From: CAUZIZ01 sp965219005 | Lineage (GTDB): Bacteria > Acidobacteriota > UBA6911 > RPQK01 > JAJDTT01 | Assembly: GCA_965219005.1 (NCBI GenBank) | Contig: CBDCMS010000002.1 | Location: 992,001 to 1,056,000, forward strand | DNA length: 64,000 bases | Direction: 5' to 3' | Part shown: positions 1 through 8,325 of the stretch, piece after piece | How positions within the stretch are numbered: the stretch's first letter is position 1 | Layout: each line of letters opens with the position of its first letter | Program-made: the position numbers and the translations under genes | The notes under the pieces: generated by a model | Seen by the model: only the letters and a program-made list of their open reading frames with translations | What the model was told of the DNA's origin: nothing | The model's database searches: none

Positions 1-127
1 GAGTCGATTCAAACAGAGTTCCGAAGTCGGGGCCCGGGGGCTGGACTGTCTAGAGAGAAACCCCATTCCCGGACCTTCGCATCAATCGGTGACCGGGACG
101 TGCGAGGTTCCACCGCTAGTCAGAGGA

Positions 128-724
128 CTATCGTTCTTTATCCGCTTCCATCCGGAGTGAGTCGAGGGTCAGATTGAATTGGAAGAGACCTTCCGACATT
201 CGTTCACTGAGATCGGTAGACAGTAAACCTGGATCCAGAATCTGATCCAGTTCCGCGCTCGGCTTCGGAGTACCCAGACCCAGAACCGAGCCAAATCTAC
301 CGCGGATACTCTCGCTCAGCTCTGCAACAAAGGCTCGACGATCTTCCCTCTCGGTCATTTGAAGAGTCTGGAGCTGTTCGGACTCGGATTCCGGGGGACG
401 GGAAAGCAGCGGAAAGGAGAGTGTGAAATCGACTCCTTGCTTCGAAACGAGAACGCTTTCAGGAGAGATCTGCCTTACCTCGAAGCCCTTGATCTGGTCG
501 CCCACTGCATACCATCTGGCGCTCCTTTGGGATTCTCCACCAAGAAATCGGCTGCTTTCGCCCTTCTGGATCACGCCGTAGAGAGCGAGTTCGGGGGGAG
601 CCACCTCGGTGGTTGTCGCTCCGCCAGCTTGCGCCTGCCCTCCCAGGACGGTCATCAGCACTGCCAGGGACAGGGGACGAAATACAGGCTTAGACAGACT
701 TCCTACCAACCTCTGTAGACACAT
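128..724 (-). CDS. Secreted protein with GspC/PilP-like homology region
   Basis: A 198-residue protein with an N-terminal hydrophobic segment (about residues 17-34, ending AQA-GG) that reads as a Sec signal peptide or anchor. Residues about 47-105 (LYGVIQKGESSRFLGG, then RWYAVGDQIKGFEV, then VLVSKQGVDFTLSF) have the pattern of the periplasmic homology region of GspC/PilP proteins: a short ligand-like strand, an insertion, G-x-x-I, then a strand reading out the stored value. The C-terminal half is polar and not recognised. An AGGGAGAA Shine-Dalgarno sits about 7 nt before the ATG. No other type II secretion or type IV pilus gene is visible in the window, so the functional link is only structural inference; it could be any small periplasmic beta-domain protein. 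Confidence 0.6.
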   Translation of the reverse strand: MCLQRLVGSLSKPVFRPLSLAVLMTVLGGQAQAGGATTTEVAPPELALYGVIQKGESSRFLGGESQRSARWYAVGDQIKGFEVRQISPESVLVSKQGVDFTLSFPLLSRPPESESEQLQTLQMTEREDRRAFVAELSESIRGRFGSVLGLGTPKPSAELDQILDPGLLSTDLSERMSEGLFQFNLTLDSLRMEADKER

Positions 725-815
725 TTGGCTTCTCCCTTTGGGGTGGAGACTACGAGGCAGGAAGTTCTTGGAGATCTGAATCCACTGGGGACTGCGACGA
801 GTCGTTCTCTAGGAT

Positions 816-1307
816 CTACTGGACACCAATGTTGAAGGCCGAGAAGCTCTCACATAGGAGGCCGCCCGTCTCCGGGTTCAGTAGGCGGACTCCCAAAGCA
901 ACGGTGCCGCTGAGAGAATCAAGTACTCGCTGATCTACTTGGAAAAGCTCCCCCAGGCCTGCCTCAACCAAATCCCAGTAGAAGTGGCCTGGTAGTTCGA
1001 CACTGCCATCCGACCCATCGTTGATCACCGATGCTGGTGGGAGATCCGAAGAAGAGGGAAACTCTAGCCACACCTTCCACTCGGTGGCGAGTTGATCCTC
1101 TCCTTGATTCTCGACGACGAAGGTTTGGAGATCCACTGTATCTCCGAGCCAATAGCTCTCCTGTGTCATCTGGGTCTGACAGGTGATCTGGGAACCGTCC
1201 TCAGCTCCCAGTAGAGAGGAGCCTGAGAACAGGAGACTTAGTCCCATCATCCAAACCAAACAGGCGTGGCGTCGGGACAGCGTCTTTACGGAGTTTTCCT
1301 GAGACAT
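816..1307 (-). CDS. Secreted hypothetical protein
   Basis: A 163-residue protein with a clear signal peptide: basic start (LSRRHA), hydrophobic core about residues 17-34, then a likely cleavage before AEDGSQ. The mature part starts with a cysteine-containing strand (ITCQTQM), includes a region resembling Ig-like/CARDB strands (LGDTVDLQTFVVENQG), and ends with a second Cys (LLCESF) that could form a disulfide with the first. The family is not recognised. It follows the same strand direction as the GspC-like gene 90 bp downstream, so the two may be co-transcribed, but nothing assigns a function. No convincing Shine-Dalgarno precedes the ATG. Confidence 0.55.
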   Translation of the reverse strand: MSQENSVKTLSRRHACLVWMMGLSLLFSGSSLLGAEDGSQITCQTQMTQESYWLGDTVDLQTFVVENQGEDQLATEWKVWLEFPSSSDLPPASVINDGSDGSVELPGHFYWDLVEAGLGELFQVDQRVLDSLSGTVALGVRLLNPETGGLLCESFSAFNIGVQ

Positions 1308-1466
1308 AGACCGATCGTGGAGTTTGGTCCGAAGACCCGAACTCTAAATTCCTTCCTCACGGAACTTGATCGGTTCGACTCAGTTTAGAGTGTGTGACGA
1401 CAAACACAAAACGGGGCGCACAGGCGAGATTATTTCAAATCTGGTGGATGATTCGAGGTGGAAGCT

Positions 1467-2579
1467 CTACAGATTTGTGGGGTGAGAGTTGAGCTGGACC
1501 GGACCATCGGCTGAAAGCCAATAGGTGTTTTCGATTCGCAGACCCCCCTGGAGCTCGGGGTTGTAGAACGCCGGCTCAACCGAGATCACATCACCCAGTC
1601 GGAGAACGTGATCACTCTCGGGTATGAGACGCGGATTCTCGTGCCCACCCATGCCGACGCCGTGCCCCAGATGATGCCAGAAGGTACCCGCGGAGAGGGG
1701 ATCTTTTTCCAGAAAGTCGCGGACCAACTGGTAGGCTTCACGAGCTGGACGACCTGGTTCGAGTAGAGTTTCGGCCAGCTCCAGCGCTTGACAGACGATT
1801 TCGCGGCCTCGCTCCTGCACTGCTGTGGCAGGACCCACTGCCATTGCTCGGCACAGGTCTGCTCCGTAGCCCCAGCATTCTGGAAAAAGGTCATAGACAC
1901 ACAAGTCACCCGACTCGATTCGGCGATCGACGGGAGCTCCGCCCTCCGTCAGACTCCTGGGACCGGTTGCGAAATCACCACCGAACTCGATCGGACCACC
2001 TGCCTGAGCGATCATGGCTCCTGAGATCTCGATGTAGAGCTCGATCTCCGACACTCCTGGTTGAATCACTTCGCGAGCGCGGCTGAATCCGGCTTCGGCC
2101 ACCGCAGAAACCTGGCGAATAACATCGACCTCGTCCGGATCTCGGCTCCGGCGCAGATCCGCAAGCTCGGCAGACACATCAACAATCTCGCACTGCGGCA
2201 GACAGTCACGGAGCAAATCGATAGCCATTCCATTGGTCGAATCCTTTTCGACGCCGATTCGTTTCGCCGAGTGCCCCTTCAGCCTGGGTGCGAGCGCTAG
2301 AATGGCCTCATACCAGGGCTGGTCCAGAACACGCCGCGGAGAATAGGATTCGAAGGGAACCACCTCCGCACTGACCGGCGGAGTAGCCGAATCGGTAGCT
2401 AACAACGGCGTGGAGTCTGCATCGACCCACAAAAACACTGGAGACCCGGACTTCAGCACCACCGCCTCCAGGTAGCACACGTTGCGGCTATCAGTGAGCA
2501 GGAGCGCATCCCATCGACTCTCCTGCATCAGGTTCCGCACTCGAAGCAACCGACCCTTGCACCCTTCCGGCGTCAACAT
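1467..2579 (-). CDS. M24 family metallopeptidase (Xaa-Pro dipeptidase/creatinase fold)
   Basis: Pita-bread-fold metalloprotease of the prolidase/aminopeptidase P/creatinase group. An N-terminal creatinase-type domain (about residues 1-130) precedes the M24 catalytic domain. Visible metal-ligand signatures are CVYDLFPECWGYGADLCR (the usual D-x-G...D pair region), the HHLGHGVGMGGHE histidine motif, and the ISVEPAFY and GGLRIENTY glutamates. A GTG-started frame extends 23 codons upstream to 2648, but the ATG at 2579 has a good GAGGAG Shine-Dalgarno 9 nt upstream, so it is preferred. It lies just downstream of an amidohydrolase on the same strand, suggesting a two-gene catabolic operon acting on amide or N-acyl substrates. 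Substrate unknown; a cytosolic dipeptidase is most likely. Confidence 0.85.
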   Translation of the reverse strand: MLTPEGCKGRLLRVRNLMQESRWDALLLTDSRNVCYLEAVVLKSGSPVFLWVDADSTPLLATDSATPPVSAEVVPFESYSPRRVLDQPWYEAILALAPRLKGHSAKRIGVEKDSTNGMAIDLLRDCLPQCEIVDVSAELADLRRSRDPDEVDVIRQVSAVAEAGFSRAREVIQPGVSEIELYIEISGAMIAQAGGPIEFGGDFATGPRSLTEGGAPVDRRIESGDLCVYDLFPECWGYGADLCRAMAVGPATAVQERGREIVCQALELAETLLEPGRPAREAYQLVRDFLEKDPLSAGTFWHHLGHGVGMGGHENPRLIPESDHVLRLGDVISVEPAFYNPELQGGLRIENTYWLSADGPVQLNSHPTNL

Positions 2580-2654
2580 CGTAATGTTCTCCTCAGATTG
2601 ATTCGACACAACCCGCCAGCCCTGAAAGGCGCGTGACTGGCTATCCACTCACAT

Positions 2655-3935
2655 TCAAACTGCCTCTGGTTCGGCGACAGCAGGCGGTGCTGGATCGTGA
2701 ATCTCGAGACGGCTCCAGCTCGCGCGCTGCGACCGGATTGTATCCGGATTGGGCCACTGAAGTGGATGAGTCAGGTCGACTTGCTGTCCCGCCTTCCAAA
2801 CGGCTCGTGCTTCAAGTCGGCGCCCAATGCGACGCATCTGCGACTGGCAGTCCTCCAGGTCCAGATCAACCGACTGCAGAGAGAACACGGCAATATCAGC
2901 TTCGCGCCCGACTTCGAGCGTTCCGATTCGATCCTCCCAACCAATAGCCCGGGCCGGTGTAGTGGTGGAGGCTCTGATTACTTCTGGAAGCGGGAGTCCT
3001 AGATGCAGCAGCCGCGTCATCACGGTCGCCATGTCATAGGCCGGCCCCTCGCAGGTCAAACTGTGCATATCGGTGCTAATGATGTCAGGCCAGAACCCCT
3101 CCCTGGCACAGATTTCACCTACGGTCCAACTGAAGGCCCCCACACCATGTCCCAGGTCGAAGAGGACACCGTTCTCACGTGCCGACTTAACCGCGGGGTG
3201 GACCCGCCGGGTCGTCGGATCGATCACGCTGCTGGGGTATCCATGGAAACAATGCGTATAGACATCGCCTGGAAGCATCTTTCCGGGGCAGTCTTCCAGG
3301 GGAATGGAGGACGAAGTATGGTGTACCATCAGCGGCAATTCGACGGCCCGTGCCGCCTCCAAAGCGCGGCGAAAGGACTCCGCCTCATTGCGTCCCTCGT
3401 CGGCAAGGTTACTCGACAGGCGCACCTTGACGCCCACAATCACCTCGCGATCAGCTTCGATGCAATCGACACATCCTCGAGTGTCCACCAACTTGAGCGA
3501 TTCGAGTTCTCCGGGAATGCTGGGGTGTCCCCCCAGGGTACTGAAGGAGAGTCCAGTACAAGAGATGTTCAGAAAGGCTAGCAGACGGGTCTTGAAACGA
3601 TCGATGGCATAGCCGCGAAGACCCGGGTAGGTGGAACAGCCAGCGCTGCCGGCGTCCACTGCAGTGGTCACTCCTCGTCCCAGGCAGTAGCGATCTACCG
3701 GCACTCCGAGCGGAGTCGCCAGATGGTACCCGTGCACATGCAGATCCACCAAACCAGGCGTCACAATCTGGCCCGCGGCATCGAAGCTGGCATCCGCTTC
3801 AGACGGATCCAAGCGAGGAGCGATGAGTGAAATTCGGCCGTCTTTGACGGCAATGTCACACACCTCGTCTCGATCTTGAGCCGGGTCGAGCACCCTGCCA
3901 CCCTGGATGATCCAATCGTATTTCTTCGGTTCCAT
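2655..3935 (-). CDS. Amidohydrolase/deacetylase family metallohydrolase
   Basis: A 426-residue amidohydrolase-superfamily enzyme. It has the N-terminal beta-sandwich start (WIIQGGRVLDPAQD), the strand-1 metal motif VDLHVHGY (HxH), a Cys/Glu-rich centre (VDCIEADREVIVGVKVRLS, where a lysine acts as bridging ligand in this group), HHTSSS, a His at THCFHGYPS, and the final catalytic Asp in IISTDMHSL. Sequence style matches the EF_0837/AHA_3915-like amidohydrolase/deacetylase subgroup rather than dihydroorotase proper. The C-terminal segment rebuilds the sandwich (IGTLEVGREADIAVF). The gene is first in a pair with an M24 peptidase. The natural substrate is not deducible; N-acyl amino acids or hydantoin-like rings are possible. 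Confidence 0.85.
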   Translation of the reverse strand: MEPKKYDWIIQGGRVLDPAQDRDEVCDIAVKDGRISLIAPRLDPSEADASFDAAGQIVTPGLVDLHVHGYHLATPLGVPVDRYCLGRGVTTAVDAGSAGCSTYPGLRGYAIDRFKTRLLAFLNISCTGLSFSTLGGHPSIPGELESLKLVDTRGCVDCIEADREVIVGVKVRLSSNLADEGRNEAESFRRALEAARAVELPLMVHHTSSSIPLEDCPGKMLPGDVYTHCFHGYPSSVIDPTTRRVHPAVKSARENGVLFDLGHGVGAFSWTVGEICAREGFWPDIISTDMHSLTCEGPAYDMATVMTRLLHLGLPLPEVIRASTTTPARAIGWEDRIGTLEVGREADIAVFSLQSVDLDLEDCQSQMRRIGRRLEARAVWKAGQQVDLTHPLQWPNPDTIRSQRASWSRLEIHDPAPPAVAEPEAV

Positions 3936-3960
3936 TCCTACTCGCGTGCTTCCGGGACTG

Positions 3961-4040
3961 ATTACTGCTTACTGCTCTTACTGCTCTTACTGTTCACTGT
4001 TCACTGTTCACTGTTCACTGTTCACTGTTCACTGTTCACG
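3961..4040. repeat. TTCACTG heptad tandem repeat
   Basis: Six perfect direct copies of the heptamer TTCACTG plus a partial seventh, preceded by degenerate TACTGCT units. It lies in the spacer upstream of the amidohydrolase. The same heptad, forward or as CAGTGAA, recurs at about 16815, 36220, 40820 and 58150, always between genes, so it is a dispersed family rather than a local slip. Confidence 0.85.
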
Positions 4041-4196
4041 ATTCCTCGATCGCCGCTCGTCCCGGGAACCTGCGTTGTAGGCACAGATGGAATATGGTTG
4101 GCATGGTTCGTTCCTTTGCCGATTTCGCGGAACTCAAGCAGTCCGCGCCTTCCGCGCCTATTCTATAGAAATGTTCTACAGACCTGAACTTCACTA

Positions 4197-4258
4197 AGAG
4201 GTCGCAGGTCTCTTCTCCCTTGCGAACCAGTCAGGTCGTTCGCGGCTCTGCCGGGTAT
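4197..4258 (-). repeat. Fragment of composite intergenic repeat
   Basis: Read on the minus strand this contains CAGAGCCGCGAACGAC followed by a diverged CTGAC...TTCGCAA tail. The same core occurs on the plus strand near 40909 and on the minus strand near 16797. It is a shorter, more diverged copy of the module described at those places. Confidence 0.6.
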
Positions 4259-4277
4259 GGTCTCGTGATACTGGCAG

Positions 4278-4382
4278 TTCACCCGCGGTAGACCAGCGGG
4301 TGAAACGTTGCCCCCCGGGTGAAACGTTGCCCGCCCCATGGTGAGCCCGATCACGAAAAAACATCGCTGCTCTCTCTATAAT
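4278..4382 (+). promoter_or_regulatory. Operator-rich promoter of the Flp/Tad operon
   Basis: A perfect 9-bp inverted repeat (TTCACCCGC at 4278-4286, GCGGGTGAA at 4296-4304) overlaps the first of two 15-bp direct repeats GGGTGAAACGTTGCC (4298-4312 and 4317-4331, 19 bp apart). A perfect TATAAT -10 box follows at 4377-4382 with no recognisable TTGACA at the expected distance. That arrangement suits an activator-dependent promoter with dimer sites upstream. The predicted start would be near 4389, giving a leader of about 27 nt before the pilin ATG. This is inference from pattern only. Confidence 0.5.
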
Positions 4383-4415
4383 GGCACTCGGCAACACGAA
4401 GGAGGGAGAGACCAG

Positions 4416-4601
4416 ATGAAAAAGCCAGCGCCAACCCGAAACCACGTGAAGAGGCTACTTCGGGACGAGTCCGGACAGACGCTCGTAGAATACGCCTTGA
4501 TGCTCGTGCTCTTAGCATTGTCGGTCTCAGGGGCCTTTCCACCAGTCGCCGGAGCGATCTCTACGGTCTTTACCGACGTCCAGACAACACTTTCACCCTA
4601 G
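4416..4601 (+). CDS. flp: Flp-type pilin
   Basis: A 61-residue class IVb pilin precursor. It has a basic leader (MKKPAPTRNHVKRLLRDESG) followed by the Flp signature GQTLVEYALMLVLLALS, a hydrophobic helix with the Glu at +5 and Tyr at +6 that define the family, and a short tail. A longer in-frame start exists at 4338, but the ATG at 4416 has a strong GGAGGGAG Shine-Dalgarno 7 nt upstream. It is the first gene of a run with TadG- and TadE-like genes. The ATPase (TadA), platform (TadB/C), secretin and prepilin peptidase are not in this window, so they must be encoded elsewhere if a Flp pilus is made. Confidence 0.9.
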   Translation: MKKPAPTRNHVKRLLRDESGQTLVEYALMLVLLALSVSGAFPPVAGAISTVFTDVQTTLSP

Positions 4602-4636
4602 GAGCCAAGCCGGTGCAGCAAGGAAGGCGGTTCTGC

Positions 4637-5806
4637 ATGAAGCGTTTAAGCCTTGTGGGAGGTGCGGAGAAAAGTATGATGCAAGCAAAACGAGAATCTG
4701 GCAGTGTCGTCATCGCTGTAGCAGTGCTACTACCGCTATTTTGTGGCTGTTTGGGCATGGTCCTGGATATTGGCTCTCTCTACTACCGGAATCGTCTCAT
4801 ACAAACGGCGGCGGATGCGGGCGCCCTCGCCGCGGGTCAGGAACTCAAGCGAAAAAACTATTCCGATATCACTCCAGCCGGAAGAGAGCAATCAGGCGAA
4901 AATGGTTATGACATAGGCAATAGCACCATCGACGTGAATCGCCCGCCCATAAGCGGCTCTTTCGCGGGTGACAATAATTTCGTCGAGGTATTGATCGATA
5001 ACAATGCCAGCAACTTCTTCATGAAAGCCCTCGGTTTCGACAGTACTCAGGTCTCTGCTCGGGCCGTGGCCGGGTTGGTACCCGGCGGTTCCGGCTGCAT
5101 CTACGTCCTCGACAACAGCGCGGCTAAGGCATTAGAGGTCACCAGTGGGTCCAGCATCCAGGCCGACGATTGCTGTGTCCAAGTGAACTCGAACAGTTCG
5201 AATGCCCTCTCAGTCACGAGTGGATCCAGCTTGACGGCCGACTGCATCAACGTAGTCGGGGATTACGAGGATGGCGGAGGCACCATCAGTCCAGAGCCCA
5301 GCACGGAGGGGGACCCGTTACCTGATCCGCTGGAGGATCTTGCCCCACCCGACGATACCGGCCCCTGCGACCATACCGAATTCACACTCAGCGGCCAGAC
5401 CGCCACACTTTCTCCCGGCATCTACTGCGGGGGCCTTTCTATCGAGAGCGGCTCGGATGCAACCCTTCAGGAAGGCAATTACATCTTGCGGGGAAAAGGC
5501 CTGAAAGTCTCCAGCGACTCCAGCATTGAGGGCACAGGCGTGTCCTTCTACAACACCAGTGGCTCGGGGTACGGCTACGAGGCCATCTCGATCGAAAGCG
5601 GCAGTCAGGCGCGTCTCTCGGCCCCATCGACTGGTTCGATGGAGGGGGTCCTCTTCTTTCAGGACCGCGATGCCCCGTCTGGTTACGACAACAAGATCCA
5701 GAGTGGCTCTACTTCCTGGTTTGAAGGGGCGCTCTATTTCCCGACTCAACACGTGATGTTCCATAGCAACACATCGGGGGGGGGGGAGGAGCCGCCTGGA
5801 CCATGA
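4637..5806 (+). CDS. TadG-like pilus-assembly protein, frameshifted at poly-G tract
   Basis: The N-terminus has the Tad-type start (RESGSVVIAVAVLLPLFCGCLGMVLDIGSLYY) with a TM helix, then the RNRLIQTAADAGALAAGQEL segment typical of TadG/DUF2134 proteins. The rest is Ser/Gly/Thr-rich repeats (VTSGSSIQADD, VTSGSSLTADC, SIESGSDATLQEG) that probably form an extracytoplasmic beta-solenoid. Start chosen for AGGAAGG 9 nt upstream. The frame stops at 5806 just after an 11-G run (5776-5786). Shifting by one base lets it continue as WTMIISATLEVSSG...SLVE to a TGA at 5914-5916. That end overlaps the next ATG as ATGA, so the intact gene probably ends at 5916. Confidence 0.8.
   Translation: MKRLSLVGGAEKSMMQAKRESGSVVIAVAVLLPLFCGCLGMVLDIGSLYYRNRLIQTAADAGALAAGQELKRKNYSDITPAGREQSGENGYDIGNSTIDVNRPPISGSFAGDNNFVEVLIDNNASNFFMKALGFDSTQVSARAVAGLVPGGSGCIYVLDNSAAKALEVTSGSSIQADDCCVQVNSNSSNALSVTSGSSLTADCINVVGDYEDGGGTISPEPSTEGDPLPDPLEDLAPPDDTGPCDHTEFTLSGQTATLSPGIYCGGLSIESGSDATLQEGNYILRGKGLKVSSDSSIEGTGVSFYNTSGSGYGYEAISIESGSQARLSAPSTGSMEGVLFFQDRDAPSGYDNKIQSGSTSWFEGALYFPTQHVMFHSNTSGGGEEPPGP
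5776..5786 (+). other. 11-G homopolymer: slippage tract or assembly error
   Basis: Eleven consecutive G near the 3' end of the TadG-like gene. The reading frame is broken here; 12 or 9 G would restore a 426-codon frame ending in an ATGA overlap with tadE. It could be contingency-type phase variation, polymerase slippage, or a read error. Confidence 0.7.
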
Positions 5807-5912
5807 TTATTTCAGCCACTCTGGAAGTCTCCAGCGGAACAAATCTCGGACTGGGGTGGGACTTAGCCAACAGTGCAGTCCCATCACCCATCAAGAGAAT
5901 CTCTTTGGTCGA

Positions 5913-6386
5913 ATGACGGACGAACCAGAAATGATGGACCAAGTCTCGGATCGAATTGCAGCAATGGGCGGAAGTCGAGGTAGCGCCCTCGTTGAATTCG
6001 CCCTGGTACTGCCTCTCCTGGCGATGTTCCTACTCGGTGCGCTCGATTTCGGTCGATTCCTGTACGAGGGAGTTTCGGTAGCCGGTGCCGCCAGTGCCGG
6101 TGCTTTGTATGGATCCTTCGATGATGTGACTTCCCTGGATGTTGCGGGGATGAAGGCCATCGCAGAACAGGAGGCTGCGAATCTAAACGGTGCGGCCGCC
6201 ACGGTTGAGCGATTCTGTGAGTGTCCCGGTGGCTCGAGTGTGGCTTGCAACGGTACCTGTACTGAAGGAGGTCTCCACATCTATGTTCGGGTCGGGGTGG
6301 AGGCGACCTTCACTCCTCTGTTCACCCATGTCGGACTCCCCGGCTCATTCGATCTAGAGCATGAGGCCGTCATGCGCGCGAGGTAG
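5913..6386 (+). CDS. tadE: TadE-like pseudopilin/pilus assembly protein
   Basis: A 157-residue protein with the TadE hallmark GSALVEFALVLPLLAMFLLGALDFGRFLYEG: conserved Glu after the glycine, one TM helix, and D-x-GR at the membrane exit. The mature part holds a four-Cys loop (CECPGGSSVACNGTC), probably two disulfides, in place of the usual short loop. The start at 5913 overlaps the stop of the frame-corrected TadG gene (ATGA), implying translational coupling; the upstream frame from 5856 lies inside the preceding gene. It probably acts as a minor pilin or membrane anchor of the Flp system. Confidence 0.85.
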   Translation: MTDEPEMMDQVSDRIAAMGGSRGSALVEFALVLPLLAMFLLGALDFGRFLYEGVSVAGAASAGALYGSFDDVTSLDVAGMKAIAEQEAANLNGAAATVERFCECPGGSSVACNGTCTEGGLHIYVRVGVEATFTPLFTHVGLPGSFDLEHEAVMRAR

Positions 6387-6393
6387 CCAGAAA

Positions 6394-6855
6394 ATGCGTG
6401 GCAAACCACTAGCAGAACATGGGTTCGTCGGGTCAACTCCCAAAAACCGGCGGTCTCTGGCCTCCCAAAAGAATAATCGCGGAAGCGTCGTGGTCGAGGT
6501 AGCACTCGGGCTTTTGCTGTTCATGACCTGCCTCTGTGGCGTCATGGATTTCGGCCGTGTGGTCTGGTGCTACAATTCCATAGCCTTCGCGGCTCAAAAA
6601 GGCACTCGTTACGCCATTGTCCACGGGGGTATCAGCAATTATCCGGCTACGACGGCCCAGATCGAAAGCATCGTCGAAAGCTCTGCCGTTGGACTCGACC
6701 CGAATTACCTGACTGTCACGACAACCTGGGAGCCAGACAACACACCGCGCAACGTAGTGCAGGTTGCAGTCAGCTACGATTTCCACTCTCTCGTCCCCAT
6801 GTTTCCCAGCATCATCACCCTCACGAAAACCTCGCGAATGAGTGTCCAATACTGA
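6394..6855 (+). CDS. TadE-like pilus assembly protein (second copy)
   Basis: A TadE-family protein with RGSVVVEVALGLLLFMTCLCGVMDFGRVVW, the same Glu, TM helix and DFGR exit motif as its upstream neighbour, then a compact periplasmic domain (AAQKGTRYAIVHGG, YDFHSLVPMFPSIITLTKTSRMSVQY) of the usual TadE/TadF form. The ATG at 6394 lies 7 nt after the previous stop; an alternative at 6361 overlaps the previous gene. It is last in the four-gene run. Two TadE-type proteins plus one TadG-type next to Flp match the common tadE-tadF-tadG arrangement, so this copy may play the TadF role. Confidence 0.8.
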   Translation: MRGKPLAEHGFVGSTPKNRRSLASQKNNRGSVVVEVALGLLLFMTCLCGVMDFGRVVWCYNSIAFAAQKGTRYAIVHGGISNYPATTAQIESIVESSAVGLDPNYLTVTTTWEPDNTPRNVVQVAVSYDFHSLVPMFPSIITLTKTSRMSVQY

Positions 6856-7130
6856 GCCAAGATGGCCCTCTGGTTCGCCTCTGCTCCCATCCCCGTCACA
6901 CAATCTTGACCCCGGACTCCTCATCGATCTTCCAATCCACCTCGTTTCAGCCCCTTTCTGATCTCGATTGTTCCATCAAAGAGGCCGGTTTGGACTACTA
7001 ACGCATCTTGGGCATCGCCAACAAAGCCAGGACAGGCTTCCGAAGTTGACAGCCAGGAACGCCCTGGATAGACTCGCGGCGCAGCTCGGGCTTGCGGGTA
7101 CAGAGTCCCCTATCGGAAGGAATAGAGTTC

Positions 7131-8270
7131 ATGTCTGAACGGATGACGGCCATCCGCAAAATGAGACCGGAAAGAGGGCTCGAGGTAGTCGAGGTTCCTA
7201 TACCCGAGGTGGGAGAGGAGGAAGTTCTGGTGGCAGTTGAGGCCACCAGCATCTGCGGTACCGACTTGCACATCTGGAACTGGGATGAATGGAGTGCACA
7301 GCGGGTCAAACCTCCCCTGACTTTAGGGCACGAGCTCGCCGGGACGGTCGTCGAATTAGGGCGCAACGTCACCCACACCAAGGTGGGGGACTATGTCTCG
7401 GCCGAGAGCCACATTACTTGCGGAATGTGCTTTCAGTGCCGCACCGGCCAGGCACATATGTGCCCTTCCACCCGAATTCTAGGGATCGATCTTGATGGAG
7501 CTTTCGCCGAATACGTCGCGGTGCCGGAGAAGGTGATCTGGCAGAATGACCGGGCCAAGATGCCTCCGGAAATCGCCACCTTGCAGGAACCCTTCGGTAA
7601 TGCAGTCTTCGCCACCATGGCTCACGACCTGGCGGCGCAGAGCGTGGCAGTTATGGGGTGTGGACCGATTGGCTTGTTCTCTATCAGTATCGCCCGGGCC
7701 TCGGGAGCGGCACGGGTACTAGCGGTCGACCTCAACCAGTACCGGCTGGGAAGGGCGACGGCCATGGGAGCCCATGAGGTCTTCAAGCCAGGTCCGGAAA
7801 GCCAGTCAATCGACATTGCCAATTGGTTGGTGGAGGCCAACGAAGGTTTTGGCGTCGACATCGTCCTGGAGATGAGTGGAGCGGCCTCGGCTATTGATGC
7901 GGCTTTTCGCGGAGTGCGCAACGGTGGACGCGTGACCCTATTCGGCATCCCATCGAAGCCCGTCTCCATTGACGTTGCCGAAAGCATGATCTTCAAGAAT
8001 CTGACGGTCCTGGCACTGAACGGCCGAAGGATCTTCGACACGTGGTATCGAACCCGCTGGCTGCTGGAGAACGGAGTCGTGGATCTGCGTCCTCTGATCA
8101 CCAGGGAAATGGGGCTCGAGGAAATCGACGAAGCGCTGACTACCCTCGCCGCCGGACAGGCCTGTAAGATTGTGCTCCGTCCCAAACAAGCTGCAGCAAC
8201 CGCCATCCTGACGTCCAGCCGCGAAGAGGAGACTGATGCCAACGTGCGGGGTCTAGTCGTCCATCCCTAA
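7131..8270 (+). CDS. tdh: L-threonine 3-dehydrogenase
   Basis: Zinc-dependent medium-chain dehydrogenase oxidising L-threonine to 2-amino-3-ketobutyrate with NAD+. Catalytic-zinc ligands are in ATSICGTDLHIW and TLGHELAG; the structural-zinc Cys cluster is CGMCFQCRTGQAHMC; the nucleotide fold starts VAVMGCGPIGLFS. The Tdh-typical NWDEWS and KNLTVLALNGR..FDTWY segments are present. It is followed 55 bp later by kbl, which confirms the assignment. Start taken at the ATG with AAGGA about 9 nt upstream. At 379 residues it is longer than the usual roughly 341 because of a C-terminal tail after KIVLRP that is not part of the known fold. Confidence 0.93.
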   Translation: MSERMTAIRKMRPERGLEVVEVPIPEVGEEEVLVAVEATSICGTDLHIWNWDEWSAQRVKPPLTLGHELAGTVVELGRNVTHTKVGDYVSAESHITCGMCFQCRTGQAHMCPSTRILGIDLDGAFAEYVAVPEKVIWQNDRAKMPPEIATLQEPFGNAVFATMAHDLAAQSVAVMGCGPIGLFSISIARASGAARVLAVDLNQYRLGRATAMGAHEVFKPGPESQSIDIANWLVEANEGFGVDIVLEMSGAASAIDAAFRGVRNGGRVTLFGIPSKPVSIDVAESMIFKNLTVLALNGRRIFDTWYRTRWLLENGVVDLRPLITREMGLEEIDEALTTLAAGQACKIVLRPKQAAATAILTSSREEETDANVRGLVVHP

Positions 8271-8325
8271 CTCGTAGGTTCGATTTAATCGGAGCGCGCC
8301 CTCCAAACAGGGAAAGACCAAGGTC

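Noticed and set aside
1..127. Possible gene end at the left edge
   Set aside because: No frame with coding character could be supported in these bases; nothing is annotated there.
3961..4040. CRISPR array
   Set aside because: The repeat unit is only 7 bp with no spacers and no cas genes nearby.
3876..4187. Plus-strand frame across the TTCACTG array
   Set aside because: The product is a run of Leu and the repeat FTVHCSL, an artefact of a 7-bp repeat read in three phases.
5804..5806. Second selenocysteine candidate (TGA in the TadG-like gene)
   Set aside because: The downstream in-phase sequence is not the family continuation; the true continuation is in another frame, so a frameshift explains it.
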